Assembly (NCBI GenBank): GCA_002305955.1
Contig: DBRH01000012.1
Location: 62,001 to 126,000, forward strand
Direction of reading: 5' to 3'
DNA from: Kosmotogaceae bacterium UBA1373
GTDB lineage: Bacteria > Thermotogota > Thermotogae > Petrotogales > Kosmotogaceae
Length of the DNA stretch: 64,000 nucleotides
The translations under genes and the position numbers were made by a program. The notes beneath the pieces were generated by a model, which was not told the DNA's origin, ran no database searches, and saw nothing but the letters and a program-made list of their open reading frames with translations. Below are positions 62,439 to 64,000 of this stretch, piece after piece (position 1 is the stretch's first letter; the number at the start of each line of letters is the position of its first letter).

Positions 62439-63485
62439 ATGACCGTAAAGAAGAGGATTGTTTTCACTGCCGTAGCAATTATCTGTCTGATTATTGTTCT
62501 GTATCTCTCTCAGGAGTTCATGAGCAGCTATTATTCGAGGATAATCACGCTCATAGGTATTTACGGGATAATGGCAGTCAGCCTGACTCTGGTTAACGGT
62601 ATCTCCGGTGTTTTCTCGCTCGGGCATGCCGGGTTTATAGCGGTCGGAGCCTACACGTCGGCTCTGCTGACTTTATCTCCTCAACAGAAAGAGATAACCT
62701 TTCTCATAGAGAAACTGATCTGGCCTTTCAACTCGATTCAACTTCCCTTCTTCTGGGCAACCCTTATCGGTGGAGTAGTCGCGGCGATCTTTGCGCTTGC
62801 CATAGGCTGGCCTTCGCTTCGCCTGACCGGCGATTACTTCGCTATCGCGACTCTGGGTTTCGCCGAAATCATAAGGATTTTCGCACTGAACTTGAATTCG
62901 CTCACCAACGGTGCTCTTGGATTGAAAGCCCTTCCCGACCACTCCAACATCTGGGCGTCTTGGGGATGGCTGCTGGTAACGGTGGCCTGCGTGACAAGCC
63001 TATCATACAGCTCTTTCGGCAGGGCTTTGAGGGCGATACGCGAGGACAGGGTGGCGGCCCAGGCTATGGGTATAAACGTCTTCAAACACCAGCTCATGGC
63101 CTTCGTTGTGGGCGGTTTCTTTGCGGGCATATCGGGCTCTCTCTACGCTCACTGGTTGAGTACGATAGATCCCAGAACGAACACGATAGGTATTATGCTT
63201 ACGTTCAACGTGTTGATCATGATAGTTCTCGGCGGCCTGGGGAGTATCACCGGAGCAATCATAGGCGGTGCCCTTTTCGCTTTTCTGAGCGAGTGGCTGA
63301 GGTTTCTGGAAGGTCCGATGAACATTCTCGGCTTCAAGATAATGGGAATAACCGGTCTTAGAATGCTCGTTTTTTCCAGTCTTTTCGTCGTTATAATGAT
63401 TTTCTGGCCCAGGGGGATCATGGGAAGACGTGAGTTCTCCTGGGACGGTCTCGCTTCCCTCTTCAAAAGGAGGGATAGAAAATGA
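62439..63485 (+). CDS. livM: Branched-chain amino-acid ABC transporter permease LivM
   Basis: This 348-residue permease pairs with LivH. Visible phrases are [20 protein letters not shown] near residue 52, [20 protein letters not shown] near 126, [16 protein letters not shown] near 197 and [19 protein letters not shown] near 261. About ten helices are predicted. Its stop overlaps livG by four bases. Confidence 0.94.
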   Translation: MTVKKRIVFTAVAIICLIIVLYLSQEFMSSYYSRIITLIGIYGIMAVSLTLVNGISGVFSLGHAGFIAVGAYTSALLTLSPQQKEITFLIEKLIWPFNSIQLPFFWATLIGGVVAAIFALAIGWPSLRLTGDYFAIATLGFAEIIRIFALNLNSLTNGALGLKALPDHSNIWASWGWLLVTVACVTSLSYSSFGRALRAIREDRVAAQAMGINVFKHQLMAFVVGGFFAGISGSLYAHWLSTIDPRTNTIGIMLTFNVLIMIVLGGLGSITGAIIGGALFAFLSEWLRFLEGPMNILGFKIMGITGLRMLVFSSLFVVIMIFWPRGIMGRREFSWDGLASLFKRRDRK

Positions 63486-64000
63486 GAGTTCTGTTGCTAG
63501 AGGGTATCACCATGCAGTTCGGCGGTTTAACGGCCGTAGGCGACGTGAGCCTCGAGATCAACGAGGGCGAATTGTTCGGCCTGATAGGACCGAACGGGGC
63601 CGGCAAGACGACGGTTTTCAACATGATAACGGGCCATTACAAACCGACCAGGGGGAAGATATATTTCAGTGAAAAGGAGATCACCGGGCTCATACCCGAC
63701 AGAATAACCAGGATGGGAATAGCAAGGACTTTTCAAAATATACGCCTCTTTCAGGATCTGACGGTTCTTGAGAACGTTATGGTCGCCCAGCATCACAGTA
63801 TATCCAGCGGCGGACAGGCTGCAAGATGGTTCATAAAAAGCGTCACCAGGATCGGCTACTCAGTCAAAGAGAGGGAAATGAAGGAAAAGGCCCTGAATCT
63901 TTTGAAGGTACTGGGTATTGAAGGACTGGCGAACGATAAGTCGGGCTCGCTTTCCTATGGCGCACAGAGACTTCTAGAAATCGCCAGGGCCATGGCTACC
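63482..64000 (+). CDS. livG: Branched-chain amino-acid ABC transporter ATPase LivG (partial, 3' end beyond the window)
   Basis: The frame from the ATG at 63482 is open to the window edge and gives 173 residues. It starts [20 protein letters not shown]; Walker A is [18 protein letters not shown] near residue 34, the Q-loop is [19 protein letters not shown] near 81, and the signature is [16 protein letters not shown] at the cut end, where LSYG replaces LSGG as in LivG. Walker B and the rest lie outside. A second ATPase, livF, is expected downstream. Confidence 0.94.
   Translation, partial: MRVLLLEGITMQFGGLTAVGDVSLEINEGELFGLIGPNGAGKTTVFNMITGHYKPTRGKIYFSEKEITGLIPDRITRMGIARTFQNIRLFQDLTVLENVMVAQHHSISSGGQAARWFIKSVTRIGYSVKEREMKEKALNLLKVLGIEGLANDKSGSLSYGAQRLLEIARAMAT

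Overview
The window looks like a chromosomal segment of a Thermotogota bacterium, most probably a mesophilic or moderately thermophilic relative of Mesotoga/Kosmotoga. This is inferred from gene content and style only: strong AGGAGGTGA-type ribosome sites, frequent TTG starts, very tight gene packing with 4-bp stop/start overlaps, roughly balanced base composition, and the mix of a methylmalonyl-CoA operon, split glycine-cleavage P protein, a tandem P-II/DUF1538 pair and a CIRCE-controlled groESL. No rRNA gene, integrase, transposase, phage gene or CRISPR array is visible. The segment is mostly core chromosome with a few less familiar cassettes.

Layout. (1) 1-6.7 kb: the end of an M42 aminopeptidase, then a divergent seven-gene operon for methylmalonyl-CoA chemistry (B12-dependent mutase in two subunits, MeaB GTPase, epimerase, carboxyltransferase, OadG-like membrane subunit, biotin carrier). 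(2) 6.7-17.2 kb: a SprT-like protein, a dinB operon behind a 36-bp palindrome, methylglyoxal synthase, NAD(P)HX repair enzyme, sigma-54, thiamine pyrophosphokinase, a phosphodiesterase, an MBL-fold hydrolase, and an L7Ae-like protein with IF-2. (3) 17.2-26 kb, leftward: a MoxR ATPase/VWA-metalloprotein cassette with two unrecognised partners and a YdjM-like membrane protein, an ABC-2-type permease with no adjacent ATPase, and a tandem P-II protein with its DUF1538 membrane partner. Degenerate repeat-rich gaps flank this zone. (4) 26-30.6 kb, leftward: groESL under CIRCE, then pfkA-pyk. (5) 30.7-35.4 kb: glycine cleavage operon and tRNA-Thr. (6) 35.7-42.9 kb: a multi-PAS protein, and leftward nadE, a phospholipase D-like protein, tRNA-Ala and yajC-secDF. 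(7) 43-50.7 kb: frr-uppS-cdsA-alaS-mrnC-rlmB-mutL. (8) 50.7-53.5 kb: a cobalamin riboswitch and a BtuFCD uptake system. (9) 53.5-64 kb: a YbaK protein, a serine hydrolase, a hybrid histidine kinase, a PAS-GAF protein and the start of a branched-chain amino-acid ABC transporter that runs off the window.

How the parts connect. The B12 uptake system with its riboswitch supplies the cofactor for the methylmalonyl-CoA mutase at the left end. The mutase operon carries the alpha, gamma and delta-like pieces of a sodium-pumping methylmalonyl-CoA decarboxylase but no beta subunit, so the complex must draw a subunit from elsewhere or work differently. Glycine cleavage, branched-chain amino-acid uptake, M42 peptidase and propionate-type chemistry together suggest peptide and amino-acid use beside glycolysis (pfkA-pyk, mgsA).

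The most interesting items for follow-up are the MoxR/VWA cassette with two orphan proteins, the tandem P-II-DUF1538 pair, the palindrome over the dinB-operon promoter, the tRNA-Ala terminator wedged against a downstream operon, and the related degenerate repeats in three intergenic gaps. All functional statements are from reading motifs by eye; no database search was run.
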